The translations under genes were made by a program, and so were the position numbers. A stretch of DNA of 64,000 nt, from positions 112,621-176,620 of the forward strand of contig NZ_JABKAU010000004.1 of assembly GCF_013377885.1 (NCBI RefSeq), given 5' to 3'. This stretch comes from Hymenobacter lapidiphilus. GTDB lineage: Bacteria > Bacteroidota > Bacteroidia > Cytophagales > Hymenobacteraceae. The notes beneath the pieces were generated by a model, which searched no databases, was not told the DNA's origin, and was given only the letters and a program-made list of their open reading frames with translations. Shown here in pieces: positions 17,781 to 26,362 of this stretch (the first letter of the stretch is position 1; each line of letters begins with the position of its first letter).

Positions 17781-18248
17781 ATGTCCATCATCACGCCCCA
17801 CACGCCGGCCCACTGGGCGGCTTACTACCGCCTCCGCTACGAGGTGCTGCGCCAGCCCTGGCAGCAGCCCCCCGGCTCGGAGCGCGCCCCCGACGACGAC
17901 GCGCCCACTACCACCCACGCCCTACTCCTGGCCCCCGCCGACACCACTCAGGCCATTGGTGTGGGCCGCCTGCATTCCTCGGGGCCGGGGCAGGGGCAGT
18001 TGCGCTTTATGGCCGTGGCACCCGCCTGGCAGGGCCACGGCGTAGGCCAACAGCTGCTGGCACACCTCGAAGCCTCCGCCCGGCAGCAGCAGCTGCACGA
18101 AATAGTGCTCCACGCCCGCGCCGAAGCCGTGCCGTTTTACGAACGAGCCGGTTACGCAGTAGTGGCACCTTCGCACATGCTTTTCGGCCGCATTCCGCAC
18201 TTTCTGATGCGTAGGGAGCTGGTTGGCGACAACACCGAAGCCCCATAG
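17781..18248 (+). CDS. GNAT-family N-acetyltransferase
   Basis: About 155 residues from ATG 17781; a GTG three codons earlier is possible. The acetyl-CoA binding motif A is LRFMAVAPAWQGHGVGQQLLAHLE, with the Q/R-x-x-G-x-G/A signature (QGHGVG). Motif B is VPFYERAGYAVVAPSHMLFG. N-terminal PAHWAAYYRLRYEVLRQPW is typical of ElaA-like acetyltransferases. The substrate, a small amine or protein N-terminus, is unknown. It diverges from the YajQ-type gene and is followed about 80 bp on by a thioesterase gene on the same strand. Confidence 0.85.
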   Translation: MSIITPHTPAHWAAYYRLRYEVLRQPWQQPPGSERAPDDDAPTTTHALLLAPADTTQAIGVGRLHSSGPGQGQLRFMAVAPAWQGHGVGQQLLAHLEASARQQQLHEIVLHARAEAVPFYERAGYAVVAPSHMLFGRIPHFLMRRELVGDNTEAP

Positions 18249-18328
18249 ATAGCCGCCAGCCAGTAGCCTAAATCGGCTACAGATACCGCAGAACACCTGC
18301 CTTTATTCGTCCACCCCGTTTCATTCTC

Positions 18329-18799
18329 ATGAATAGTTCGCTCGATATCAGTGCCCTCATTGCCACCTACAACCAAATCAACCACTACGGCCGCGCCAAC
18401 GGCATGATGCTGCACGTCGACCAGCCGGGCAACATCCGCTACACCATGCGCGTGCTCGACGAGCACCTCTCCTCGCCCAACACCTGCCACGGCGGCGTAC
18501 TGGCGGGCCTCATGGATGCGGCGCTGGGTGCGGCGGCCCTTTCGCTGGCTTTCACGGCCGGCGAGCTGGTTTCTACGGTCGAATTCAAGATGAACTACTT
18601 CCATCCGGTATACCTGCACGACGAGCTGGAGGCCCACGGCAGCATCGAGCACACCGGCAGAACCCTGCTCGTCACCACCACGACCATTCGCTGCCCCAGC
18701 CGCGACAACTTGGTAGTGGCCCGCGGCCTGGGCACCTTCAACCGCTACCCCGCCACCAAGCGCGACTTCCGCGACCTGCTGTTCCCCGGCACTGCCTGA
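18329..18799 (+). CDS. PaaI/YdiI-type hotdog-fold acyl-CoA thioesterase
   Basis: The 156 residues contain the hotdog core with NTCHGGVLAGLMDAALGAAA, the HGG helix motif of the PaaI family, followed by strands VSTVEFKMNYFHPVY and TLLVTTTTIRCPSRDNLVVARGLGTF. Such enzymes hydrolyse acyl- or aryl-CoA thioesters as dimers or tetramers. The substrate is not defined. A five-fold heptanucleotide repeat starts two bases after the stop codon, followed by a strong bidirectional terminator. Confidence 0.85.
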   Translation: MNSSLDISALIATYNQINHYGRANGMMLHVDQPGNIRYTMRVLDEHLSSPNTCHGGVLAGLMDAALGAAALSLAFTAGELVSTVEFKMNYFHPVYLHDELEAHGSIEHTGRTLLVTTTTIRCPSRDNLVVARGLGTFNRYPATKRDFRDLLFPGTA

Positions 18800-18800
18800 G

Positions 18801-18838
18801 CTGTTAGCTGTTAGCTGTTAGCTGTTAGCTGTTAGCTG
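18801..18838. repeat. Tandem heptanucleotide repeat (CTGTTAG)x5
   Basis: Five uninterrupted copies of CTGTTAG lie just after the thioesterase stop codon. Related sequence in reverse orientation (GCTAACAGC and AGCTAACAAC) lies at about 18916-18947 beyond the terminator, so the terminator is flanked by inverted relatives. Confidence 0.85.
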
Positions 18839-18847
18839 AAAAACGAA

Positions 18848-18886
18848 GAAGGCCCTGCACTCGATTGAGTGCGGGGCCTTCTTTTT
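18848..18886. terminator. Bidirectional terminator between convergent genes
   Basis: Arms GAAGGCCCTGCACTC and GAGTGCGGGGCCTTC with loop GATT are followed by TTTTT and preceded by AAAAAC. It serves the thioesterase gene and, in reverse, the NYN-domain gene. Confidence 0.88.
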
Positions 18887-18953
18887 GTTGAATTATTGGG
18901 GCTTCTGAACGAAGGCTAACAGCTAGAAGCTCTCAGCTAACAACTCCAAAAAA

Positions 18954-19976
18954 CTACAGGCGCTCGGGCGAGCTGGCCGATTCGTGTTCCTCGTGCTCGT
19001 CGCCGTAGTTATCGTCGTCGTCGTCCTCTGCACCATCCGGAATTTCGGGGGCATCGACTTTGCGCACGTTGCGGGCGCAGTCTTCGTCGCGGTGGTTGCG
19101 GCCCACCGTGAACTCCACCCAGTCGCCTTCCTGCAGCTCGTTGAAGTCGCCCTCCGACATATCGGCGTAGCTAAAGAACAGGTTGTTGGGCGGCATCACC
19201 ACAAAGCCGAAGCCGTTTTTGAGGTTTTTGATGGTGCTCATGCCGATGGTACCAACCGGGCCGGCGGCCGTGGGGCCGGTGGGGCGCACGGGCTTGGTGC
19301 TGGGGAAAGCGGCCGGCTCGGGCGTGTTCACGAACAGCGACTCAATCAGGTCGTCACCATCGGTGAGGCCCTGGTCGATGATTTCGTGCATCTGCACCGG
19401 GTAGGTAGCCTGGTCGAGTAGCTGCTGCGAGGCGCGCGTTACGCGGTTCTCGCCTTTAAAATCGGTGTATTTAAAGTCCCAGTTGAGCAGCATAACGCGC
19501 GTGCCCACGGTGTTCAGCTTCTTGATGAGGGGCGCGTAGTCCGAGTCGCCGGCAATAAGCACCACCACGTCGAGGCTCTTGTGGATGGACAGCTCCAGGG
19601 CTTCGAGCGAAAGCCACACATCGATGCCCTTTTCCTGCAGACGGCCGTCGCGGGTTTTCAGGGGCATGTAGTGGGTGGCGATGCCCATATTCATGAGGAT
19701 ATCGTCGAGCAGCCGGTCATGGAACAGCCGGTCCTTGTCGCGGGCTTCGGTAGCCGAGAGGCGGCCACGGAAGAAGTGCGAGTCGATGATCTGGCTCAGA
19801 CGCACGTCTACGTCCTCCTCCTCGGCTACCTGATGCCGGATAAACTCATGCAGGCCTTCGAGGCTGATGCGGGCTTTACGATCGTGCTGGAAGTAGTAGT
19901 AATCACTGATTTTCAGGAAATAATTTCCGTCATAAAAAATACCAATCCTGATCAGCGGGCTATTCATCTGGTTCAT
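18954..19976 (-). CDS. NYN-domain (LabA-like) nuclease with cold-shock RNA-binding domain
   Basis: The 340 residues show an N-terminal NYN/PIN-like fold. RIGIFYDGNYF carries the first acidic residue, and LQEKGIDVWLSLEALEL and VVLIAGDSDYAPLIKKL give the other metal-binding aspartates of the LabA/DUF88 group. After a linker with Pro/Thr repeats, a cold-shock domain follows: GTIGMSTIKNLKNGFGFVVM with the RNP-1-like GFGFV, then NLFFSYADM (RNP-2-like). A highly acidic tail ends the protein (EDDDDDNYG). The combination suggests a single-strand RNA nuclease or binding protein. A TACCTTTG box on the minus strand at 20067-20074 could be its promoter, giving a leader of about 85 bases. Confidence 0.87.
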   Translation of the reverse strand: MNQMNSPLIRIGIFYDGNYFLKISDYYYFQHDRKARISLEGLHEFIRHQVAEEEDVDVRLSQIIDSHFFRGRLSATEARDKDRLFHDRLLDDILMNMGIATHYMPLKTRDGRLQEKGIDVWLSLEALELSIHKSLDVVVLIAGDSDYAPLIKKLNTVGTRVMLLNWDFKYTDFKGENRVTRASQQLLDQATYPVQMHEIIDQGLTDGDDLIESLFVNTPEPAAFPSTKPVRPTGPTAAGPVGTIGMSTIKNLKNGFGFVVMPPNNLFFSYADMSEGDFNELQEGDWVEFTVGRNHRDEDCARNVRKVDAPEIPDGAEDDDDDNYGDEHEEHESASSPERL

Positions 19977-20597
19977 AAAGAAATCTGGTTAAGCGCGAAA
20001 AAAGTAAGCGAAACGGTTGTGGATGAGTGAGAGAACAACTGACCGTCTTCGGAGCCGAAGCCGGTGCAAAGGTACAGCTTGTTGAGGTTACGATATGGTA
20101 ATAATCCATAGCGGCAATACAGCGCCCGTACTCTGCCGGCAGCGGAGTGAGGCATGCTGAACGCTGCTTAGCCGGGCAATTGGCTGACAGCATGAATGCT
20201 AGGCGACCATAGACTATTTGTGAGGCAGCTACCAGGAACTGATTGGCAGAGCATGCTATGAAGTTATCGTTAACTACAGTGCAATACTAAAACATCGCCG
20301 GCTTTTAAGCCAATCTGCAGAATACTAATTTCTTAATATTCCTTAACTGGCCGTAGCCGACTGCTTTTCCAGCCACCGGATTCTGCCGGCTTTTCCTGGT
20401 TAAGTCCAATTAGCATCCATTCCTCCAGTTTCCCCGCCGACTGCGAAGTTTGTGAGCTTGCCTGTACCGAAAGATACGTTTCAGGGGCGTGCCCGGCCGG
20501 GAAATTCGGCCAATCGCCCTATTTTATGGCCCGGGATACTGTTGCAGCAAGCCAACCGCCTGGCCGCACCAACCGGCAATACCGCCGGACCAACCGC
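19977..20597. other. Intergenic region, no gene recognised
   Basis: 620 bases between the NYN gene and the membrane hydrolase gene. It holds a candidate -7 box for the NYN gene (20067-20074, minus strand). Open frames here are short and do not resemble proteins I know. I see no strong hairpin. Confidence 0.5.
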
Positions 20598-21338
20598 TTA
20601 AAACTGCAGACGACTTACGATTAGAGCCAGCACGAGCACAGCGTAGGCGACGCAGATAACGACTTCGAGCAGATTGCCGCTTTTGGAGCCGGTGCGGATG
20701 AGTGGGATTCCCAGGCTCGCATCGGCCAGGGGCATAAACCACTTGACACCGGCCTTGGTGAGCGAGTCGGCCAGCAGGTGCGACACGTAGCCGCCGCCCG
20801 CAAACAGGGCCACGCCGTGCCAGCCCAGGCTCTGGTTGGCCAGGTGCCCGATGTAGGTCCAGGCGGCGGCGGCCCAGAGCGTGTGAGTGTAGGAACGGTG
20901 GCTGGTGAATGGGGCCAGGGAGATGAAGCAGCCCAGCATGCTCAGCCACACGAAGCCGGTGTAGAGGCCCGCCACCACCGTGCAGAGGCCGGTAAAGAGC
21001 AGCGCCAGCTTGCGGGTGGAGTCGCCCTGCATGGCCGCGCCCACCAGCCCGAAGGCCAGGGCTACCGTGAAGGCCAGCCGCCGGTCGGCGCCGGGCGTGA
21101 GCTGCCACTGCGCGTAGGCGGCTACCACGGCGGCCACTAATATAAAGGCCCAGCGCACGTAGTTCTGGGCGAAACCGAGGCGCTTACTCAGGCGTGAGGC
21201 GGGGTGGTCGAGGTCGGGGGCCAGGGCCGAGAAGCCGGCCAGGGCAATGCCGGCCGGCGAGAACGGTATGCCTGGCACGAGACCCGCCACGGCTACACCG
21301 GTAATCAGGCCAATGGCCAAATGAGAAGAACCGCGCAA
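20598..21338 (-). CDS. YdjM-family membrane-bound metal-dependent hydrolase
   Basis: The 246 residues show several membrane segments and the family's conserved histidines and aspartates: MRGSSHLAIGLITGVAVAG at the N-terminus, SALAPDLDHPASRLSKRLG, HRSYTHTLWAAAAW, and GYVSHLLADSLTKAGVKW. The DLDH and HR-x-x-THT motifs form the predicted metal site. The biochemical role of this family is poorly defined; E. coli YdjM is SOS-regulated. It is transcribed alone, and a 55-bp-armed inverted repeat lies upstream. Confidence 0.8.
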   Translation of the reverse strand: MRGSSHLAIGLITGVAVAGLVPGIPFSPAGIALAGFSALAPDLDHPASRLSKRLGFAQNYVRWAFILVAAVVAAYAQWQLTPGADRRLAFTVALAFGLVGAAMQGDSTRKLALLFTGLCTVVAGLYTGFVWLSMLGCFISLAPFTSHRSYTHTLWAAAAWTYIGHLANQSLGWHGVALFAGGGYVSHLLADSLTKAGVKWFMPLADASLGIPLIRTGSKSGNLLEVVICVAYAVLVLALIVSRLQF

Positions 21339-21367
21339 TTTTAGTTGTTGTGAGGGGATTAACGGTT

Positions 21368-21510
21368 ACAAAAGAACGTCATGCTGAGCGAAGGCGCAGC
21401 CGCAGTCGAAGCATCTCTACCGAAATGCTATTCCAATCGTCAGTAATTACTAATGCGGTAGAGATGCTTCGACTGCGGCTGCGCCTTCGCTCAGCATGAC
21501 GTTCTTTTGT
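21368..21510. repeat. Dispersed inverted repeat, family B, perfect 55-bp arms
   Basis: The left arm 21368-21422 (begins ACAAAAGAACGTCATGCTGA) and right arm 21456-21510 are exact complements over 55 bases with a 33-base spacer. The arms contain the GTCATGCTGAGCGAAG core shared with 12123-12239. There is no transposase. The perfect arms indicate recent origin or active gene conversion. Confidence 0.9.
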
Positions 21511-21523
21511 TCACTACTACCCG

Positions 21524-21739
21524 CTAAAAACTGCCGCCGCTGCCTTTCAGGCCGTTGTGCATATCCTGAACCTCGTTTTCGAGGTGGGTGAGGCACTGGC
21601 GGAAGGCATCTTCTGCCTCCGACTGCTCCTGCCGGGGCAGGGGGCCATCCTGGCGCACATGCTCGCTGATGAGGCGTAGCTGCTCCACCATGCCGTTCCA
21701 CTCCTCGTTGCTACCTGCTGCTGTCTGCTTGTCTGCCAT
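21524..21739 (-). CDS. Small acidic hypothetical protein
   Basis: 71 residues, MADKQTAAGSNEEWNGMVEQ, helical and charged, with LRLISEHVRQDGPLPRQEQS and a second helix, then a Gly/Ser tail (KGSGGSF). No recognised domain. It lies between the family B repeat and the mfd gene, divergent from mfd. The regular helical pattern makes it a plausible small real gene. Confidence 0.5.
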   Translation of the reverse strand: MADKQTAAGSNEEWNGMVEQLRLISEHVRQDGPLPRQEQSEAEDAFRQCLTHLENEVQDMHNGLKGSGGSF

Positions 21740-21972
21740 AGCTTTAGGTGCGGAGCTCGGCCCCGGTGCCGCGTGAAGAGGGAAGGTACGAAGGGAACCG
21801 GCAAAAGTTGCGGAAACTTTCCGGGGCCGGCCGTGGTATTGACTAGCGCGCGAGCCGCGCCATGTGCCCGTACTGCCCGACCGGTTTTGCTCCCGGCCGG
21901 GCTTCTACCGTTGCCGGCTGCACTATTTTAGCCGCGCCGTTATCCTGATTTTCGCTTTAGCCGCCCCGCCCT

Positions 21973-24900
21973 TTGCAGGTTTCCGACTTCCTCAAGCTCT
22001 ACCTCCTCGACCCCACTGTACTCACCGTGGGCGCCCGCCTCAACCCGGCCACCCGCCGCTCGCTCGGCAAGGACGCCGATAAGGCCGAGGCTGCTCCTGC
22101 CCGCCTGCATTTGCGCGGCTTAGTAGGCTCGCAGGATGCCGTGCTGGCCGCCGCGCTGCACCACAACTACCCCCAGCAGCCCCAGCTCTTCATCCTCCAC
22201 GACCGCGAGGAAGCGGCCTACTTCCTGGCCGACCTCCAGCACCTGCTGCCCGACGAGGAACCCCTGATGTTCCCCAGCTCCTACAAGCGCCCCTACGCCT
22301 TCGACGAGACGGAAAACGCCAACGTGCTGATGCGGGCCGAGGTGCTCAATCGGTTGAATACGCGTACCCAGAATGAGGCAGCACCCCCGACTACGGCCAA
22401 AGCAGCGGCGACGGCAGCTCCTGGCAAAAGCTCACTTAACGGACTTGCCAAGGCGGAATCGGCGGATGCTCCTGCGCCGAAGGAGAAGGAGCTAAACGGC
22501 GCCCTCATCGTTACCTACCCCGAGGCGCTGTTCGAGAAGGTAATCAACAAGAAAAGCCTGGTGGCCAACACGTTTATCGTGAAGGTGGGCGATAAGCTCG
22601 ACGTGAACTTCATCAGCGAGATGCTGGCCGAGTACGACTTCGAGCGGAGCGACTTCGTGTACGAGGCCGGCCAGTTTGCGGTGCGCGGCGGCATCGTGGA
22701 CATCTTCAGCTACGCCAACGAGCTGCCCTACCGCATCGAGCTGTTCGGGGATGAGGTGGAGACGATTCGCACGTTTGACCCCGAGAGCCAGCTTTCGGTG
22801 GATAAGAAAAGCCAGGTGAGCATCATCCCGAACGTGCAGACCAAGCTGCTGCAGGAGACACGGGAGGCTTTTCTGGACTTTATTCCGGGCGATACGGCCA
22901 TTTGGGCCAAGGATTTGCGCCAGACCCTGGACGTGGTAACCGAGTCGTTTGAGCGGGCCGAGGCCAACTTTCAGCAGCTGATGGCTGGGGCGGCGGGCAT
23001 GCAGATTGTGAGCAAGCCTGACGATTTGTTTGAGTCGGGCAAGAGCTTTAAGAAGCTGCTGGAGGGCTTTGCGGTGGCCGAGTTCGGCAAGCGGTTCTAC
23101 TTCAAAACCGGCGAGAGTTTCACGTTCACGGCCAAGCCCCAGCCCAGCTTCAACAAGGACTTCGGGCGGCTGGTAAAGAACCTGCACGAAAACCAGCTCA
23201 ACGGCTACACCAACATCATTGCCGCCGAATCGGTGCGGCAGGCCGACCGGCTGCGCACGATTTTCGACGAGCTGGACAACAACGTGCAGTTCCAGCACCT
23301 GCTGCTGGGGCTGCGCGAGGGCTACATTGATGAGACGCTCAAGCTGCTCGTTTACACCGACCACCAGCTGTTCGAGCGGTTTTACCGGGCCCAGGAGGGC
23401 CGCAAGTTCTCCAAGAAAAAAGCCCTCACCCTCAAGGAACTGCGCACGCTGGTGCCCGGCGACTACGTAACCCACCAGGACTACGGCATTGCCCGGTTCG
23501 CGGGCCTCACTCAGGTCGAAATCAACGACCGGATGCAGGAGGCCATCCGGCTGATTTACCGGGATGATGACGTGCTGACCGTGAGCATTCATGCCCTGCA
23601 CAAGATTGCCAAGTACAGCGGGGCCGAGGGCACGCCGCCCACCATGAGCAAGCTGGGCTCGCCGGAGTGGGAAAACAAGAAAAAGGCCGTTAAGAAGAAG
23701 GTGAAGGACATTGCCGCCGAGCTGATTCGGCTGTATGCCAAGCGCAAAACCGCCCCCGGCCACGCCTTCGCCCGCGACTCGTTTATGCAGGCCGAGCTCG
23801 AATCGAGCTTCATTTACGAAGACACCCCCGACCAGGGCAAGGCCACCGAAGACGTGAAGCACGACATGGAGCAGCCCCACCCCATGGACCGGCTGATATG
23901 CGGCGACGTGGGCTTCGGCAAGACGGAAATAGCCATCCGGGCCGCGTTTAAGTCGGTGGCCGATGGCAAGCAGGTGGCCGTGCTGGTGCCCACCACCATT
24001 TTGGCCATGCAGCACTACAAAACGTTCCGGGAGCGGCTCTCGAACCTACCCGTAACGGTGGAGTACGTGAACCGCTTCAAGAGCACCAAGCAGATAAAGG
24101 AGACGCTGGGCCGGGTGGCCGAGGGCAAAACCGACATCCTCATCGGCACCCACCGCCTCACCAACAAGGACATCAAGTTCAAGGACCTGGGCCTGCTCAT
24201 TATCGATGAGGAGCAGAAATTCGGCGTGAAAACCAAGGACAAGCTCAAGGAGCTGAAGGTGAACGTGGACACGCTCACGCTCTCGGCCACGCCCATTCCG
24301 CGCACCCTGCACTTCTCGCTGATGGGCGCCCGCGACCTGAGCGTGATTGCCACGCCGCCGCCCAACCGCCAGCCGGTGCAAACCGAGCTGCACGTATTCG
24401 ACGAGCTGCTGATTCGCGACGCCGTGGCCCGCGAGGTGAAGCGCGGCGGGCAGGTGTTTTTCGTGCACAACCGCGTGAAGGACATCGAAGAAATGGCCGC
24501 CATGATTCTGCGCCTCGTGCCCGACGCCCGCATCACCTACATTCATGGGCAGATGGAGGGCGACCAGCTCGAAAAGCGCATGATGAAGTTCGTGGACGGC
24601 GACTACGACGTGCTGGTGAGCACCAACCTCATCGAAAGCGGCCTCGACATTGCCAACGCCAACACCATCATCATCAACCGCGCCCACATGCACGGCCTGA
24701 GCGACCTGCACCAGATGCGGGGCCGCGTGGGCCGCTCCAACAAAAAGGCCTACTGCTACCTGCTCACGCCCCCGGTGGCCGGTTTGCCCTCCGATGCCCG
24801 CAAGCGCCTGAGCACGCTGGAGGAGTTCTCCGACCTCGGCGACGGCTTCAAGGTGGCCATGCGCGACCTCGACATCCGGGGCGCGGGCAACCTGCTGGGC

Positions 24901-25524
24901 GGCGAGCAGTCGGGCTTCATCAACGATTTGGGCTTCGAAACCTACCACCAGATTCTAGACGAGGCCGTGACCGAGCTCAAGGAAACCGAGTTCCGCGACC
25001 TGTTCCTCGGCGACCCCACCCAGCGCCTGCAGCAGGCCGCCGCCACGGCCGGCCCCAGCGAGTGCAGCATCGAAACCGACCTGCAGGTGCTGATTCCCGA
25101 CGGCTACGTGAGCAACGTGTCGGAGCGGCTGCAGCTCTACAGCAAAATGGACCGCGCCAAAGGCCCCGAGCAGCTGCGCAAGCTGCTGGCCGGCATGGTC
25201 GACCGCTTCGGCCCGCTGCCCGAGGAGGTGGAGCAGCTGGCCGACATCGTGCGCCTGCGCTGGCAGGGCCGCCACGCCGGTTTCGAGCGCCTCACCTACA
25301 AGAAGAACGTGCTCAAAGGCTACATCGCGGCCGAAAACAACGCGGCCTACTTCCAGAGCGACACCTTCGGCAACATCCTCTCCTATGTGCAGACCCACCC
25401 CAACTCGGCCACCCTAAAGGAGCGCAAGCAGCAGCTCATCCTCAGCCTCGAAAACGTGACCAGCGTAGCCGCCGCCAAGCGCCTGCTCAGCGAGCTAGGC
25501 AGCGAGGAGCCGGTGGGGGTGTAG
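21973..25524 (+). CDS. mfd: Transcription-repair coupling factor Mfd
   Basis: The 1183-residue protein has the Mfd order: UvrB-like N-terminal modules, an RNA polymerase-interacting CarD-like domain (LRTLVPGDYVTHQDYGIARF), a RecG-like DNA translocase, and a C-terminal TRCF domain. Helicase motifs are clear: GDVGFGKTE (Walker A near residue 645), LLIIDEEQKFGV (DEEQ box near 744), TLSATPIPRTL, and QMRGRVGRSNKKAYCYLL. It removes stalled RNA polymerase from DNA lesions and recruits UvrA. A Pro/Ala/Lys-rich low-complexity insert near residues 137-175 is unusual. The start appears to be TTG 21973, as no better in-frame start precedes the conserved FLKLYLLDP. Confidence 0.96.
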   Translation: MQVSDFLKLYLLDPTVLTVGARLNPATRRSLGKDADKAEAAPARLHLRGLVGSQDAVLAAALHHNYPQQPQLFILHDREEAAYFLADLQHLLPDEEPLMFPSSYKRPYAFDETENANVLMRAEVLNRLNTRTQNEAAPPTTAKAAATAAPGKSSLNGLAKAESADAPAPKEKELNGALIVTYPEALFEKVINKKSLVANTFIVKVGDKLDVNFISEMLAEYDFERSDFVYEAGQFAVRGGIVDIFSYANELPYRIELFGDEVETIRTFDPESQLSVDKKSQVSIIPNVQTKLLQETREAFLDFIPGDTAIWAKDLRQTLDVVTESFERAEANFQQLMAGAAGMQIVSKPDDLFESGKSFKKLLEGFAVAEFGKRFYFKTGESFTFTAKPQPSFNKDFGRLVKNLHENQLNGYTNIIAAESVRQADRLRTIFDELDNNVQFQHLLLGLREGYIDETLKLLVYTDHQLFERFYRAQEGRKFSKKKALTLKELRTLVPGDYVTHQDYGIARFAGLTQVEINDRMQEAIRLIYRDDDVLTVSIHALHKIAKYSGAEGTPPTMSKLGSPEWENKKKAVKKKVKDIAAELIRLYAKRKTAPGHAFARDSFMQAELESSFIYEDTPDQGKATEDVKHDMEQPHPMDRLICGDVGFGKTEIAIRAAFKSVADGKQVAVLVPTTILAMQHYKTFRERLSNLPVTVEYVNRFKSTKQIKETLGRVAEGKTDILIGTHRLTNKDIKFKDLGLLIIDEEQKFGVKTKDKLKELKVNVDTLTLSATPIPRTLHFSLMGARDLSVIATPPPNRQPVQTELHVFDELLIRDAVAREVKRGGQVFFVHNRVKDIEEMAAMILRLVPDARITYIHGQMEGDQLEKRMMKFVDGDYDVLVSTNLIESGLDIANANTIIINRAHMHGLSDLHQMRGRVGRSNKKAYCYLLTPPVAGLPSDARKRLSTLEEFSDLGDGFKVAMRDLDIRGAGNLLGGEQSGFINDLGFETYHQILDEAVTELKETEFRDLFLGDPTQRLQQAAATAGPSECSIETDLQVLIPDGYVSNVSERLQLYSKMDRAKGPEQLRKLLAGMVDRFGPLPEEVEQLADIVRLRWQGRHAGFERLTYKKNVLKGYIAAENNAAYFQSDTFGNILSYVQTHPNSATLKERKQQLILSLENVTSVAAAKRLLSELGSEEPVGV

Positions 25525-25585
25525 GGAATTTTATACAAGAGTACAGCATCTTTCATAGCTCAATAGCTATACTCTTGTATAAAGC

Positions 25586-26359
25586 TCATGCAGCTGCTAA
25601 ACTTGAACTTAGTATTGTAGCAATACAAGTGACAATGCATTTAAAAAATTTGATACAGTCTTTTACATCACCAGTAGAAGGAGCATAGTAACTGCGACCT
25701 CTATGAATTACCTCATTTCTCTTTTGAATAAAATCATCCAATTTTAACTTAGATAGCCTTTCTACATTTTCGACGCTACTGCCAGGAAAATAATTCTGCA
25801 TTTCGGCTTCTCTGGAAATTCTTTTCCACAAATCTTTAACTCCAATCCTTTTAGAAAAAATTTCATCTATTAGATTAGATTTGAAATTTCTTTCGTTATC
25901 TGAAAACACTTCTGGAACTAAATTAAAACTTTTATTTTTCTTAATACTTATCAAGCTGTTGATAATAATATCTATAGATATATGCTTAAACTTATCTTGT
26001 GTTATATTACTCATAATAGAAGCGCACCCATGTGGATAAAAATTTCTTATAACTTCAGGCATATGAGTGAAGAGACCACACTTAGCAGATAGAAGATCCA
26101 CATATTTCTCTATCATTTCCCTAATACAAAGTTCAAACTCAGCACATACTGACAGGAAGCTACCTTCGTATGCCACTATTGAGAATAAACTAGAGGTAGA
26201 GACAAGAGGATACAGTTTCCCAATTGGTATACCAATATCATGCTTGGTTCTGAATCTATTTATATTTATTTTACCGAGCTGAAGTAGTTCTTCATTTATT
26301 TGTATAAATTTATCAACTTCGTCAAGCTTTGCAGAAAAATTATTTGAAATTGAAATCAT
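25586..26359 (-). CDS. HEPN-domain nuclease (RiboL-PSP/MAE_28990-like)
   Basis: 257 residues, largely helical. The HEPN catalytic signature R-x4-H is present as QKRNEVIHRG, with Arg 214 and His 219, and an upstream helix ECSCIR-like region reads FELCIREMIEKYVD. The C-terminal LDDFIQKRNEVIHRGRSYY matches the RiboL-PSP-HEPN type. HEPN RNases cleave RNA in many toxin-antitoxin and abortive-infection systems. The gene starts three bases after the stop of the upstream DUF262 gene, so they form one operon. Its target and activation are unknown; the family assignment rests on motif and layout. Confidence 0.72.
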   Translation of the reverse strand: MISISNNFSAKLDEVDKFIQINEELLQLGKININRFRTKHDIGIPIGKLYPLVSTSSLFSIVAYEGSFLSVCAEFELCIREMIEKYVDLLSAKCGLFTHMPEVIRNFYPHGCASIMSNITQDKFKHISIDIIINSLISIKKNKSFNLVPEVFSDNERNFKSNLIDEIFSKRIGVKDLWKRISREAEMQNYFPGSSVENVERLSKLKLDDFIQKRNEVIHRGRSYYAPSTGDVKDCIKFFKCIVTCIATILSSSLAAA

Positions 26360-26362
26360 GAT

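Noticed and set aside
18801..18950. Inverted CTGTTAG relatives around the terminator as an insertion-element end
   Set aside because: There is no coding content or target duplication; simple repeats flanking a terminator are a sufficient description.
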